Assembly (NCBI GenBank): GCA_004552305.1
Contig: SFOX01000037.1
Location: forward strand, 1 to 13,155
Origin: Subdoligranulum variabile
Lineage (GTDB): Bacteria; Bacillota; Clostridia; Oscillospirales; Ruminococcaceae
DNA length: 13,155 bases
Direction: 5' to 3'
Positions 1 to 5,890 of the stretch are shown one piece after another (position 1 is the stretch's first letter; every line of letters starts with the position of its first letter). The position numbers were made by a program, and so were the translations under genes. The notes under the pieces are model-generated. The model saw nothing but the letters and a program-made list of their open reading frames with translations, was not told the origin of the DNA and did no database searches.

Positions 1-550
1 GATTGATATTATTCCCGCCAACGCCAATACGCCCATGGCTTCCCGCCAGCTGCAAATCCTGGCACAGTCCGAAAACGAGAGCATCAACTCTTTTTTGGCA
101 ATGAGCCTTGCCCAAGTGGCAGAAAATTACGACTATGTGTTAATTGATACGCCGCCATCCCGCGACTTGATGGTAACAAACGCATTGGTGGCAAGCGACT
201 TTGTGCTGATTCCCTGCGTGTGTGACGATTACAGCCGGGATAGCGTATACCGCACAATCGGTATGTGCCGCGACCTTGAAAAGGATGAGGGCGTGCCGAT
301 CGATATTTTGGGTATCCTTTTGACGATGGTAGAAAAAACAGCGCTGACGGAGGTAATCCGGGATGAGCTGCGTTCCGGTCAATTCGGAGATAAACTGTTC
401 AAAGCAGAAATCCGTAAGGGGCAGGCTGTCAAGGACAGTACCCGGCTGGGGGCGCCGGTTGTTTTGTGCGCCCGCACCAGCAACCCTGCCAAGGACTATG
501 TAAAAGCATACGAGGAACTGGAAAGCCGTATCCGTGAAAAGGAGGCGTAA
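1..550 (+). CDS. parA: ParA-family partition ATPase, C-terminal part (5' end outside window)
   Basis: The reading frame is open from base 2 and has no start in the window, so this is the C-terminal part (about 182 residues) of a longer protein. It carries a Walker B-like strand followed by the ParA/MinD signature (YDYVLIDTPPS). Further on is the conserved 'IRKGQAVKDSTRLGAPVV' region typical of ParA/Soj ATPases. The family binds DNA non-specifically when ATP-bound and moves a ParB-DNA complex during plasmid or chromosome segregation. The Walker A P-loop must lie upstream. The stop is 3 bases before the next start, and that gene's ribosome site (AAGGAGG, 539-545) lies inside this coding end, so the two are translated together. 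The ATG at 35 is internal, since coding similarity continues upstream of it. Family assignment is solid. Whether it serves a plasmid, an integrative element or the chromosome is not decided by the sequence. Confidence 0.9.
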   Translation, partial: IDIIPANANTPMASRQLQILAQSENESINSFLAMSLAQVAENYDYVLIDTPPSRDLMVTNALVASDFVLIPCVCDDYSRDSVYRTIGMCRDLEKDEGVPIDILGILLTMVEKTALTEVIRDELRSGQFGDKLFKAEIRKGQAVKDSTRLGAPVVLCARTSNPAKDYVKAYEELESRIREKEA

Positions 551-553
551 GCC

Positions 554-1669
554 ATGGCGAGTAAGTTGGACCGCCTGAAAAACAAGGGCTTTAAGAACAA
601 TGAAAATCCGCTGGAAAGCATCGTGCGCGGCGACCAGGAGCCGGGCGGCGAGTACATGGAATTGAATATTGATGATATCGAGGTAAACCCCGACAATGAT
701 ATTTACCGTGAGGCTGACACGGAGGAAGAAATCGTACTGCTTGCCAACGATATTAAGCGCAGCGGGCTTTTGCACAACCTTGTGGTATGCCCCAAGACCG
801 GAACTGCCAACCGATATGTGCTGTTAAGCGGTGAACGCCGCCTGCGCGCCTTGCTGTATTTGGTAGAACAGGAGCGCTGTGAGCAGGAGGAAAAGAATCT
901 GCCCAAGGTGATGAGCAACTGGCAGAAGGTGCAGTGCAAGGTGCTGCGCAATCTGTCGGATACCGAAAAAGTCGTGTATTTGGATTCCGCCAACCTGCAG
1001 GTGCGCGGAGGCTTTAATAACGAGAAGGTGTTTCGCAAGGCATCACAGCGCTTTGTGGAAAATTTGCAGAAGGAGCCGTTCAACCTCAGCGAGGGTGAGG
1101 CAAAGAAACAGCTGAAGGAAATCAGCCCCATGAATGCAAAAACCATCGATAAGGCGTTGGATATTCAAAAATATCTGGACGTAGGACTGCGAGAATTGCT
1201 GGATGCCGGCTTCTTGAGCCGTGCCGAGTGCGAGTATTATCTGCGCCTTGATGAAAACGAACAAATAAAGGCGGCAGATGTCTTTAAAAAAATCAAAAAG
1301 ATGAACCCGCTGCTGCCGGAGCGCAAAAAAATCAAAAAGAGTATGACACAGGCGCTGACCGAGCTTGTGACCATTGCGGATATAGAGGAACGGGATCGCG
1401 CCTTTGCCAAGGCGGTGCAGGAGGCAGAGGAAGCCGTGGCGGCGGCAAAGCCGGCGGGTGGAAAAATCACCAGCACGGATAAGGATCACAATTTTATTGC
1501 CGGCAAAGTGCCTATGACGACCAAGAAGCTGACGCGCATCGCAAAGGCAAAGAATATGCGCCAGAAAATCGAAACCTACACGCCGGAGGATCGCGCAGCT
1601 ATGGCTGCCCAGCTGAGGGAACTGATTGAGGCGTCACAAAAGCTGGTAGATTTGATCGAGTCGGTATAA
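554..1669 (+). CDS. parB: ParB/RepB/Spo0J-like partition protein
   Basis: A 371-residue protein. Residues 36-100 form the ParB N-terminal domain: 'IDDIEVNPDN' (39-48), then 'RYVLLSGERRLRALL' containing the GERRxxA box (93-99), which in this family contributes to CTP binding. A second partial motif, 'SANLQVRG' (145-152), sits where chromosomal ParB has ENLQR. The middle (about 185-260) is helical and probably holds the DNA-binding helix-turn-helix. The C-terminus (about 345-370) is a charged helix that could dimerise. The protein is longer than typical chromosomal Spo0J (about 280-300 residues), and its N-terminus lacks the usual 'GLGRGLDALF' Soj-interacting segment, which favours a plasmid or mobile-element version. 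ATG 554 has an AAGGAGG site 8 bases upstream. It would bind centromere-like sites and act with the ParA encoded just upstream. No parS-like 16-bp palindrome was recognised nearby. Confidence 0.88.
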   Translation: MASKLDRLKNKGFKNNENPLESIVRGDQEPGGEYMELNIDDIEVNPDNDIYREADTEEEIVLLANDIKRSGLLHNLVVCPKTGTANRYVLLSGERRLRALLYLVEQERCEQEEKNLPKVMSNWQKVQCKVLRNLSDTEKVVYLDSANLQVRGGFNNEKVFRKASQRFVENLQKEPFNLSEGEAKKQLKEISPMNAKTIDKALDIQKYLDVGLRELLDAGFLSRAECEYYLRLDENEQIKAADVFKKIKKMNPLLPERKKIKKSMTQALTELVTIADIEERDRAFAKAVQEAEEAVAAAKPAGGKITSTDKDHNFIAGKVPMTTKKLTRIAKAKNMRQKIETYTPEDRAAMAAQLRELIEASQKLVDLIESV

Positions 1670-1690
1670 TGCGGCAGAGGAGGGGAGTGC

Positions 1691-2101
1691 TTGAGGCAGC
1701 GAATCGTCATGCGCCTGCATCTGGATATGCAGGAAATTTTGGAGCGCGAAGCCGTTTGGCGCGGAACCAAGGTCGGTACTCTGACAGCGGATATCCTGCA
1801 CAGCGAGGCGGAAAAAGCAAAAAAACAGGGAATCAGCAACTATGAGATGCATCCCTTACGGGATATCTATGTACCCTCCAACAGTACAATAGAGAAAACG
1901 GCAGGGAATCAAATCTCCATATTTCTGACAGATGAGGATTTGGAAACGTTACAGCAGCTCGCACGGCGCCCCGGTAACAATGGCATACGCATTGTGAACG
2001 GTCGGCGCCGCACGACTTATCGGTATGTGATTCCCGGCATGCTGTTGAACGACCCCATTTTTGCCGAACTGACAAAACCCCGCGCGCCGGAACAAAAGTA
2101 A
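1691..2101 (+). CDS. Small protein with ribbon-helix-helix-like N-terminus, third gene of the partition cassette
   Basis: A 136-residue protein that I cannot assign to a named family. The first 40 residues (basic strand 'QRIVMRLHLD', then helix, turn 'RGTKVGTL', helix 'TADILHSEAEKAKKQ') have the spacing of a MetJ/Arc ribbon-helix-helix DNA-binding domain. The rest is polar, with a second helical stretch, 'TDEDLETLQQLARRPG', near residues 80-95. The start is TTG 1691 because AGGAGGGG (1678-1685) sits 5 bases before it. The in-frame ATG at 1709 is 23 bases from that site and would remove the first strand. The gene begins 21 bases after parB and ends at the cassette's terminator, so it is the last gene of a parA-parB transcript. 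Small DNA-binding proteins often autoregulate or assist partition loci, so such a role is a reasonable inference only. It could equally be an unrelated cargo gene. Confidence 0.65.
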   Translation: MRQRIVMRLHLDMQEILEREAVWRGTKVGTLTADILHSEAEKAKKQGISNYEMHPLRDIYVPSNSTIEKTAGNQISIFLTDEDLETLQQLARRPGNNGIRIVNGRRRTTYRYVIPGMLLNDPIFAELTKPRAPEQK

Positions 2102-2145
2102 AAAGCAGCCCTTTCTGCACATCTGGCAGGAAGGGCTGCTTTTTT
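2101..2145. terminator. Bidirectional hairpin terminator between convergent genes
   Basis: The arms AAAAGCAGCCCTT (2101-2113) and AAGGGCTGCTTTT (2131-2143) are perfectly complementary, and a further CTGC/GGCAG pairing extends the stem inward. A T run (2139-2145) follows on the plus strand and the matching A run precedes it for the minus strand. It therefore fits Rho-independent termination of the partition cassette rightward and of the 2148-2621 gene leftward. The stop codon of the upstream gene overlaps its first base. Confidence 0.85.
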
Positions 2146-2147
2146 GG

Positions 2148-2621
2148 TCAATCGTTGCGGCTACACTTTTCGGCATCAATTGCCAGCACCACCATCAAGG
2201 CGGGCAGGGCATCGCACGGGTTGGTCACATCAATACAGTAGGTATCAGACCATTGCAAAAGCTCCTTGCTGACGGTTGCGGCAACAAGACCCTGCGCGGT
2301 CAGAATCTGGTAATCCCACTCCCAGAAATCACCCTGAACCTGCCAGCCGTTGCAGTCTAAGGTAAAAACCGGGCGGAACAGGGTAAACTCCTTGGAGATG
2401 CAGCCGATGTAGTCCTCCCCCAGAAACATCTCAAATTTGGGCAGAAAGGTGAAAACGCGCTCCTTTACGGTGCCGACCTCGCAGCCGTCGGCATCGAAAA
2501 TTTTCAGGCAATGCCCCCAGGAAAGCTGCCCCTTGACGGTGTACAGAACAGAGCCGTCCTCGGCGTAGATATCGTAGGAATCAAACCAAGAGAAAATACG
2601 CTGGCGAAATAACATCTGCAT
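2148..2621 (-). CDS. LURP-one-related / YxjI-like (tubby C-terminal fold) protein
   Basis: A 157-residue protein. Its N-terminal pattern, 'MQMLFRQRIFSWFDSYDIYA', followed by repeated short strands ending in D/E-x-G turns ('EDGSVLYTVKGQLSW', 'DADGCEVGTVKERVF', 'EDYIGCISKEFTLFRP', 'NGWQVQGDFWEWDYQI'), matches the LOR/DUF567 family (B. subtilis YxjI, plant LURP1). This is a tubby-like beta barrel related to phospholipid scramblases. The length is normal for the bacterial family. No signal peptide or membrane helix is seen, so it is probably cytoplasmic. The biochemical function of bacterial members is not established. Start ATG 2621 has an AGGGGG site (2634-2629) 7 bases upstream, and the second ATG at 2615 is less well spaced. 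It is a single-gene unit with its own promoter and the shared terminator at 2101-2145, so it is unlikely to be functionally tied to either neighbour. Confidence 0.8.
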   Translation of the reverse strand: MQMLFRQRIFSWFDSYDIYAEDGSVLYTVKGQLSWGHCLKIFDADGCEVGTVKERVFTFLPKFEMFLGEDYIGCISKEFTLFRPVFTLDCNGWQVQGDFWEWDYQILTAQGLVAATVSKELLQWSDTYCIDVTNPCDALPALMVVLAIDAEKCSRND

Positions 2622-2650
2622 AACAAATCCCCCTGAATCCTTTTGTCGTA

Positions 2651-2678
2651 ATTATAGCAAATTGCGGAAAAATTGCAA
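2651..2678 (-). promoter_or_regulatory. Promoter of the LURP-one-related gene
   Basis: Read on the minus strand, a perfect -10 TATAAT (2656-2651) is preceded by TGC, making an extended -10. A -35-like TTGCAA (2678-2673) lies 16 bases further upstream. It is about 30 bases before the start codon and lies between the operon terminator at 2681-2712 and the gene, so the gene is expressed independently of the upstream operon. Confidence 0.65.
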
Positions 2679-2680
2679 CA

Positions 2681-2712
2681 AAATCGGCGGACAAGCAGTT
2701 GTCCGCCGATTT
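2681..2712 (-). terminator. Terminator of the importer/ModE/MocA operon
   Basis: There is a perfect 14-bp stem: AAATCGGCGGACAA (2681-2694), a 4-base loop, then TTGTCCGCCGATTT (2699-2712). It starts 14 bases after the stop of the last operon gene (stop at 2726-2728, minus strand). On the minus strand the stem is followed by T-rich sequence, although the U tract is short and interrupted (TTTTGTTG). The near symmetry means it could also stop plus-strand read-through. Confidence 0.8.
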
Positions 2713-2725
2713 ATACGGTGCTATG

Positions 2726-3823
2726 TCAAAAATGACGCAGGGATTTTTCCAGCTCTGCCAGTGCAGCAGGGGTGTCGGCATCGCGCAGCTCGCAGTCGGG
2801 GCAGGGAAGAAGATGCACCGCGTCCGGATGACGCTGCAGCACCTCGCTGCCGCCGCCCTTGGTAAGGCGCAGAAGTTCGTCAAAATAATCCCGCCCGAAC
2901 AGCACGGGGCTGCCAGCGCCCCCGCTGTTGCACGTTCGCCAAATGGCGTGAGGGTCAGCCAACAGCAGCAGGGAGGAAAGGCTCTCAGCGCTGAAAAGCG
3001 GCTGGTCGCCGGGCAAAAAAAGGCAGGCCTGCAGCTGCGGGCATTGCTGCAAAAGGGCAGACAGCCCCAAGCGCACGGTGTCGCTGCGGTGGGGTTCGCT
3101 GTGCAGCAGAACCGGGCGGTGCTGCGTTTGGCAAAGCGCCTGTACACCGTCGTGGCGGGTCACCGTAAGGTCCGCTGCAAACAGCCCGGAACCAGCCAGC
3201 GTGAGGGCGCGTTGTATCAGGGGCTGTCCGTCAAAACCCGCCAGCAGTTTGTTACTGCCGAAACGCCGCCCCAGCCCGGAGGCCATGACCACGCAGCCAA
3301 CGGCAGGGAAGGGGATATCCAGATCCAGCAAAAATACGTCGGGGCGGCTGCGCAGACGGCTCAAAAAGGGCGTATCCTGCTTGCGCAGAACCGCCAATAT
3401 GCGCTTTGTGTCCAGAAGTGCCTCTACGGACGCGCAGAAGGGCGTGCAGGCACTTTCGAGATATCCCAGCTCATCCAGCAGCGCCCACGCGCAGGGAGCC
3501 TCTGCGGCGGTCTGCAACGCGGGAACGCCCACAGACAGAAACCCCTCCTCGACACAGCGCATACCCAGACCGGGCTGGCAGCTCCAGGTGGCGGCGCCGA
3601 TGATGCCGCTGCGCCCGGTGGTAAGATCCTGCAGGGTGACGCAGGTCTGGGGCGTGACATGGGTCGCAAACCCCGGCACGGGGGCATCTGCCAGCAGCGG
3701 CAGCAGCTGGCGCGCCAGCGTGCTTTTGCCCGCACCGCGGCTGCCGGTAAGAAACAGGTGTCTTTTACGGCTGACCTCCAAAGACCGTATGATAGATCTC
3801 GCGGTTGGCTTGGCTGCAGGCAT
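2726..3823 (-). CDS. Fusion of THEP1-like NTPase and MocA-like molybdenum cofactor cytidylyltransferase
   Basis: A 365-residue, two-domain protein. Residues 21-168 look like a THEP1-type nucleoside triphosphatase (NTPase_1/DUF265): Walker A GSRGAGKST (27-35), 'PGFATH' (50-55), 'LTTGRSGII' (67-75), Walker B LLDELGYLE (115-123) and 'F..SVEALLD..R' (129-141), in the family's order. Residues 175-360 match MocA/MobA-like nucleotidyltransferases: 'VVMASGLGRRFGSNKLL' (178-194), which replaces LAAGxSxRMGxxKLL, 'RSDTVRLGL' (246-254), PGDQPLF (271-277), 'GSPVLF' (304-309) and 'LRDADTP' (346-352). MocA attaches CMP to molybdopterin, giving the cytosine dinucleotide form used by many bacterial xanthine dehydrogenase-family enzymes. 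The NTPase role is unknown. It is the last gene of the operon and overlaps the modE-like gene by 59 bases. ATG 3823 (or GTG 3826) follows GAGG at 3836-3833, and no later good start precedes the P-loop. Domain calls are firm. The exact nucleotide used is inferred. Confidence 0.88.
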   Translation of the reverse strand: MPAAKPTARSIIRSLEVSRKRHLFLTGSRGAGKSTLARQLLPLLADAPVPGFATHVTPQTCVTLQDLTTGRSGIIGAATWSCQPGLGMRCVEEGFLSVGVPALQTAAEAPCAWALLDELGYLESACTPFCASVEALLDTKRILAVLRKQDTPFLSRLRSRPDVFLLDLDIPFPAVGCVVMASGLGRRFGSNKLLAGFDGQPLIQRALTLAGSGLFAADLTVTRHDGVQALCQTQHRPVLLHSEPHRSDTVRLGLSALLQQCPQLQACLFLPGDQPLFSAESLSSLLLLADPHAIWRTCNSGGAGSPVLFGRDYFDELLRLTKGGGSEVLQRHPDAVHLLPCPDCELRDADTPAALAELEKSLRHF

Positions 3824-4106
3824 CACGATACACCTCGTACTTGTGCAAAAATGTTTCGGCTTTGGGGGTCAGACGGCTTCCGCCGCCGCCCCTGCCGCCG
3901 ATGGTTTTCTCGGTCATAGCAAAGCCCAGCTCGGCTTCGGCGCGTTTGACGATCGCCAACGCCTTGGAGTAGGAAAGTCCCATCTGCTGCGCCGCGCTGC
4001 GCAGCGAGCCGGTTTCGCCGATCAGCTGCAGCAGGCGCATCGGACCGTTGCCGAAAAACCGGTGACCGGTATCGTCACAGAGATAAGCGTGTATGGCGGG
4101 CTTCAT
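3765..4106 (-). CDS. modE: ModE-type molybdate-responsive HTH regulator (DNA-binding domain only)
   Basis: A 113-residue protein. Residues 20-60 form a winged helix-turn-helix of LysR/ModE type ('GPMRLLQLIGETGSLRSAAQ', then 'MGLSYSKALAIVKRAE'). The following wing, 'GGRGGGGSRLTPKA' (70-83), is the hallmark of the ModE N-terminal domain. Full-length E. coli ModE has about 260 residues and carries two molybdate-binding TOBE/MOP domains, which are absent here. This protein therefore either senses by another route or needs a partner. The gap to the ATPase gene is 9 bases. The ribosome site GAGGTG (4117-4112) overlaps that gene's stop, and the 3' end overlaps the next gene, so it is embedded in the operon. 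It probably controls this operon and the divergent hydroxylase genes, and the inverted repeats in 7016-7110 are candidate targets. Short ModE-like proteins of this kind are common near molybdenum enzymes. Confidence 0.85.
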   Translation of the reverse strand: MKPAIHAYLCDDTGHRFFGNGPMRLLQLIGETGSLRSAAQQMGLSYSKALAIVKRAEAELGFAMTEKTIGGRGGGGSRLTPKAETFLHKYEVYRDACSQANREIYHTVFGGQP

Positions 4107-4115
4107 AAAAACACC

Positions 4116-4913
4116 TCAATTTGTCTTGGGCAGCAAAACCAAGCGGAGCTGCCCGGCAGAATCCGTTACGCGGAGCAACTGCACGGGACCGAAAACCTCT
4201 GCCAGCAGCTGTTCGGTTTCGGGCAGGGGATCGGTCTTGGGATGCAGCTGAGCCATCAGGCGTCCGCCGCGCAAAAGCAGCAGGGTATCGCAAAATTCCA
4301 GAGCTAATGCGGGGTCGTGCAGGCAGACGAAGGCTGCCTTGCCGCTGCTATGCACCAGTACCGATACCATTTGCAGCATCTGGACACGGTTGTGCAGATC
4401 CAGTGCGCTGTCCGGCTCGTCCAGCAAAAGCAGCTCGGCGTTCTGCACCAGCGTGCGCGCCAAAAGGCAAAGCTGCTGCTCGCCGCCGCTGAGGGTCAGA
4501 TAGTCGCGGTCGGCAAAGCCCGCAAGCCCTACCTGCGCCAGCGCCTGCTCGGCGGCAGCGTGCATAGCAGGGGAGGGGGCTTGCAGCACACCCAGCCGGG
4601 GGTTAAACCCCATCAGCACGACCTCCCGTACAGAGAGCGAAATGCCGATGCCGCTTTGCTGCGGAATATAGCTGATGCGCCGGGCAAGGCTTTTGGCGGA
4701 CAGCTGCTGCAGGGGCGTGCCGTGCAGCATACAATGCCCCTTGTGGGGGACAAGCCCTGCTATACAGCGCAGCAGCGTGGTTTTTCCGCTGCCGTTGGCA
4801 CCCAGCACTCCCACAAGAGGGGCAGATTCCGGCACCGAAAAAGAAACATCCTGCAAAACGGGCGCAGACCCAAGAGTGACCGAAAGGTCGTTGGCGGAAA
4901 ACAGTATGCTCAT
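4116..4913 (-). CDS. ABC transporter ATP-binding protein, FecE/BtuD/MolC type
   Basis: A complete 265-residue ATPase with Walker A GANGSGKTT (38-46), Q-loop 'YIPQQ' (82-86), signature LSGGE (141-145), Walker B LLLLDEPDSALD (161-172) and switch His199 in 'CLHDP'. The sequence between the Q-loop and signature ('SVREVVLMGFNPRLGVLQAP') is typical of importers for siderophores, haem, cobalamin and, in the MolC group, molybdate. It powers the permease encoded immediately upstream. Its start codon overlaps the permease stop by 4 bases (ATGA), so translation is coupled. The C-terminal 50 residues ('LLAEVFGPVQLLRV') are the usual short tail, with no regulatory domain. The linkage to modE- and mocA-like genes suggests molybdate or tungstate as substrate. 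The ATPase alone does not distinguish this from iron-chelate transport. Confidence 0.92.
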   Translation of the reverse strand: MSILFSANDLSVTLGSAPVLQDVSFSVPESAPLVGVLGANGSGKTTLLRCIAGLVPHKGHCMLHGTPLQQLSAKSLARRISYIPQQSGIGISLSVREVVLMGFNPRLGVLQAPSPAMHAAAEQALAQVGLAGFADRDYLTLSGGEQQLCLLARTLVQNAELLLLDEPDSALDLHNRVQMLQMVSVLVHSSGKAAFVCLHDPALALEFCDTLLLLRGGRLMAQLHPKTDPLPETEQLLAEVFGPVQLLRVTDSAGQLRLVLLPKTN

Positions 4914-5890
4914 TCGGTGCGCCCCCTTTGCGAAAGCAAAATATACAGCAAAAACGGTACACCCACAAGGGAGGTAAAGATGCTGACCGGCAGTTCGGTG
5001 GCGGCGGTGGTTTTGGCAAGCGTGTCAGCGCAGAGTAGCAAAAGGCTGCCCAAAAGACCGCTCATCAGGCAGGCGGTGCGGCGGTTGTGCCGCAGCCAAA
5101 GGCGGGCAATGTGGGGGGCTAATAACCCCACAAAGCTGATCAGCCCGGTCACGCTGACGACGGCAGCGACGACCAGCGTGGCAACCGTAAGCACAAAAAA
5201 CCGCATAACAGCGACGGAAACACCCAACATACGCGCCTCATCCTCCTGCAGGGAGAGAAGCAGCAGCTGCCGGTGCAGAACCAGCAGCGCGCAGCAGCCC
5301 AGCACGATGACCGCGCAGGAAAACCCGATGCGTCCGGCGGTGATGCCTGCCAGACTGCCCATGATCCAGTATTCGATGCTTGCCAGCTCCTTTTCGGGGT
5401 CGGCGGTCAGCTTCAGCAGCATCAGCAGCGTCTGCGCCAGAGAATGCACGGCAATGCCCGCCAAAACCAGCGAAACCTTGCTTTGCCCCGGAACGGCAGC
5501 CGCCAGCCCCAGCGCCAGAAAGACTGCCATAAGTCCGCCCGCAAAGGCGCAGGCGGTGGTAGCGGCAGCGCCGGAGGAGATAAACAAAATGGCAAACGCC
5601 GCGCCCACACTGGCGCCCGAGGATACGCCGATAATATCCGGGCTTGCCAAGGGGTTGCGGAATACCGTCTGGTAGACAAACCCGGCAACCCCCAGCCCAA
5701 AGCCGCCCAGCAGCGCCATAACGGCGCGCGGCAGACGCAGCAGGGTAAAGGTGCGAACGGTCATTTCCTCCCCGGCAAGCAGCCCGGAAAGCGTTATGGG
5801 ATAGCGCCCAAGCGCAAGGGAAACCGAAAAGACCGCCGCCACGGCCAAAAGGGTAACGGCGAGGCGGCGGCGGTCATGGTGCTTAGTCAT
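4910..5890 (-). CDS. ABC transporter permease, FecCD/BtuC/MolB type
   Basis: A 326-residue, very hydrophobic protein with about nine or ten predicted membrane helices. The conserved FecCD features are present in order: 'LLRLPRAVMALLGG' (50-63), 'NPLASPDIIGVSSGASVGAA' (79-98), 'LAGIAVHSLAQTLLML', 'IEYWIMGSLAG', 'LISFVGLLAPHIARLW' (the cytoplasmic ATPase-coupling region) and 'ELPVSIFTSLVGVPFLLYIL' close to the C-terminus. Length and motif spacing are normal for the family, which works as a homodimer forming the pore of class II importers. The start overlaps the stop of the binding-protein gene by 8 bases and the end overlaps the ATPase start by 4, so the three are made together. In H. influenzae, MolB of this same fold carries molybdate and tungstate, which is the proposed substrate here given the neighbours. 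Confidence 0.92.
   Translation of the reverse strand: MTKHHDRRRLAVTLLAVAAVFSVSLALGRYPITLSGLLAGEEMTVRTFTLLRLPRAVMALLGGFGLGVAGFVYQTVFRNPLASPDIIGVSSGASVGAAFAILFISSGAAATTACAFAGGLMAVFLALGLAAAVPGQSKVSLVLAGIAVHSLAQTLLMLLKLTADPEKELASIEYWIMGSLAGITAGRIGFSCAVIVLGCCALLVLHRQLLLLSLQEDEARMLGVSVAVMRFFVLTVATLVVAAVVSVTGLISFVGLLAPHIARLWLRHNRRTACLMSGLLGSLLLLCADTLAKTTAATELPVSIFTSLVGVPFLLYILLSQRGRTE

Noticed and set aside
2699..4307. Long plus-strand open frames (2699-3919 and 3078-4307) opposite the NTPase-MocA and ModE genes
   Set aside because: The minus strand carries P-loop, nucleotidyltransferase and ModE motifs in overlapping operon genes. The plus frames are Arg/Ala/Gln-rich without domains.
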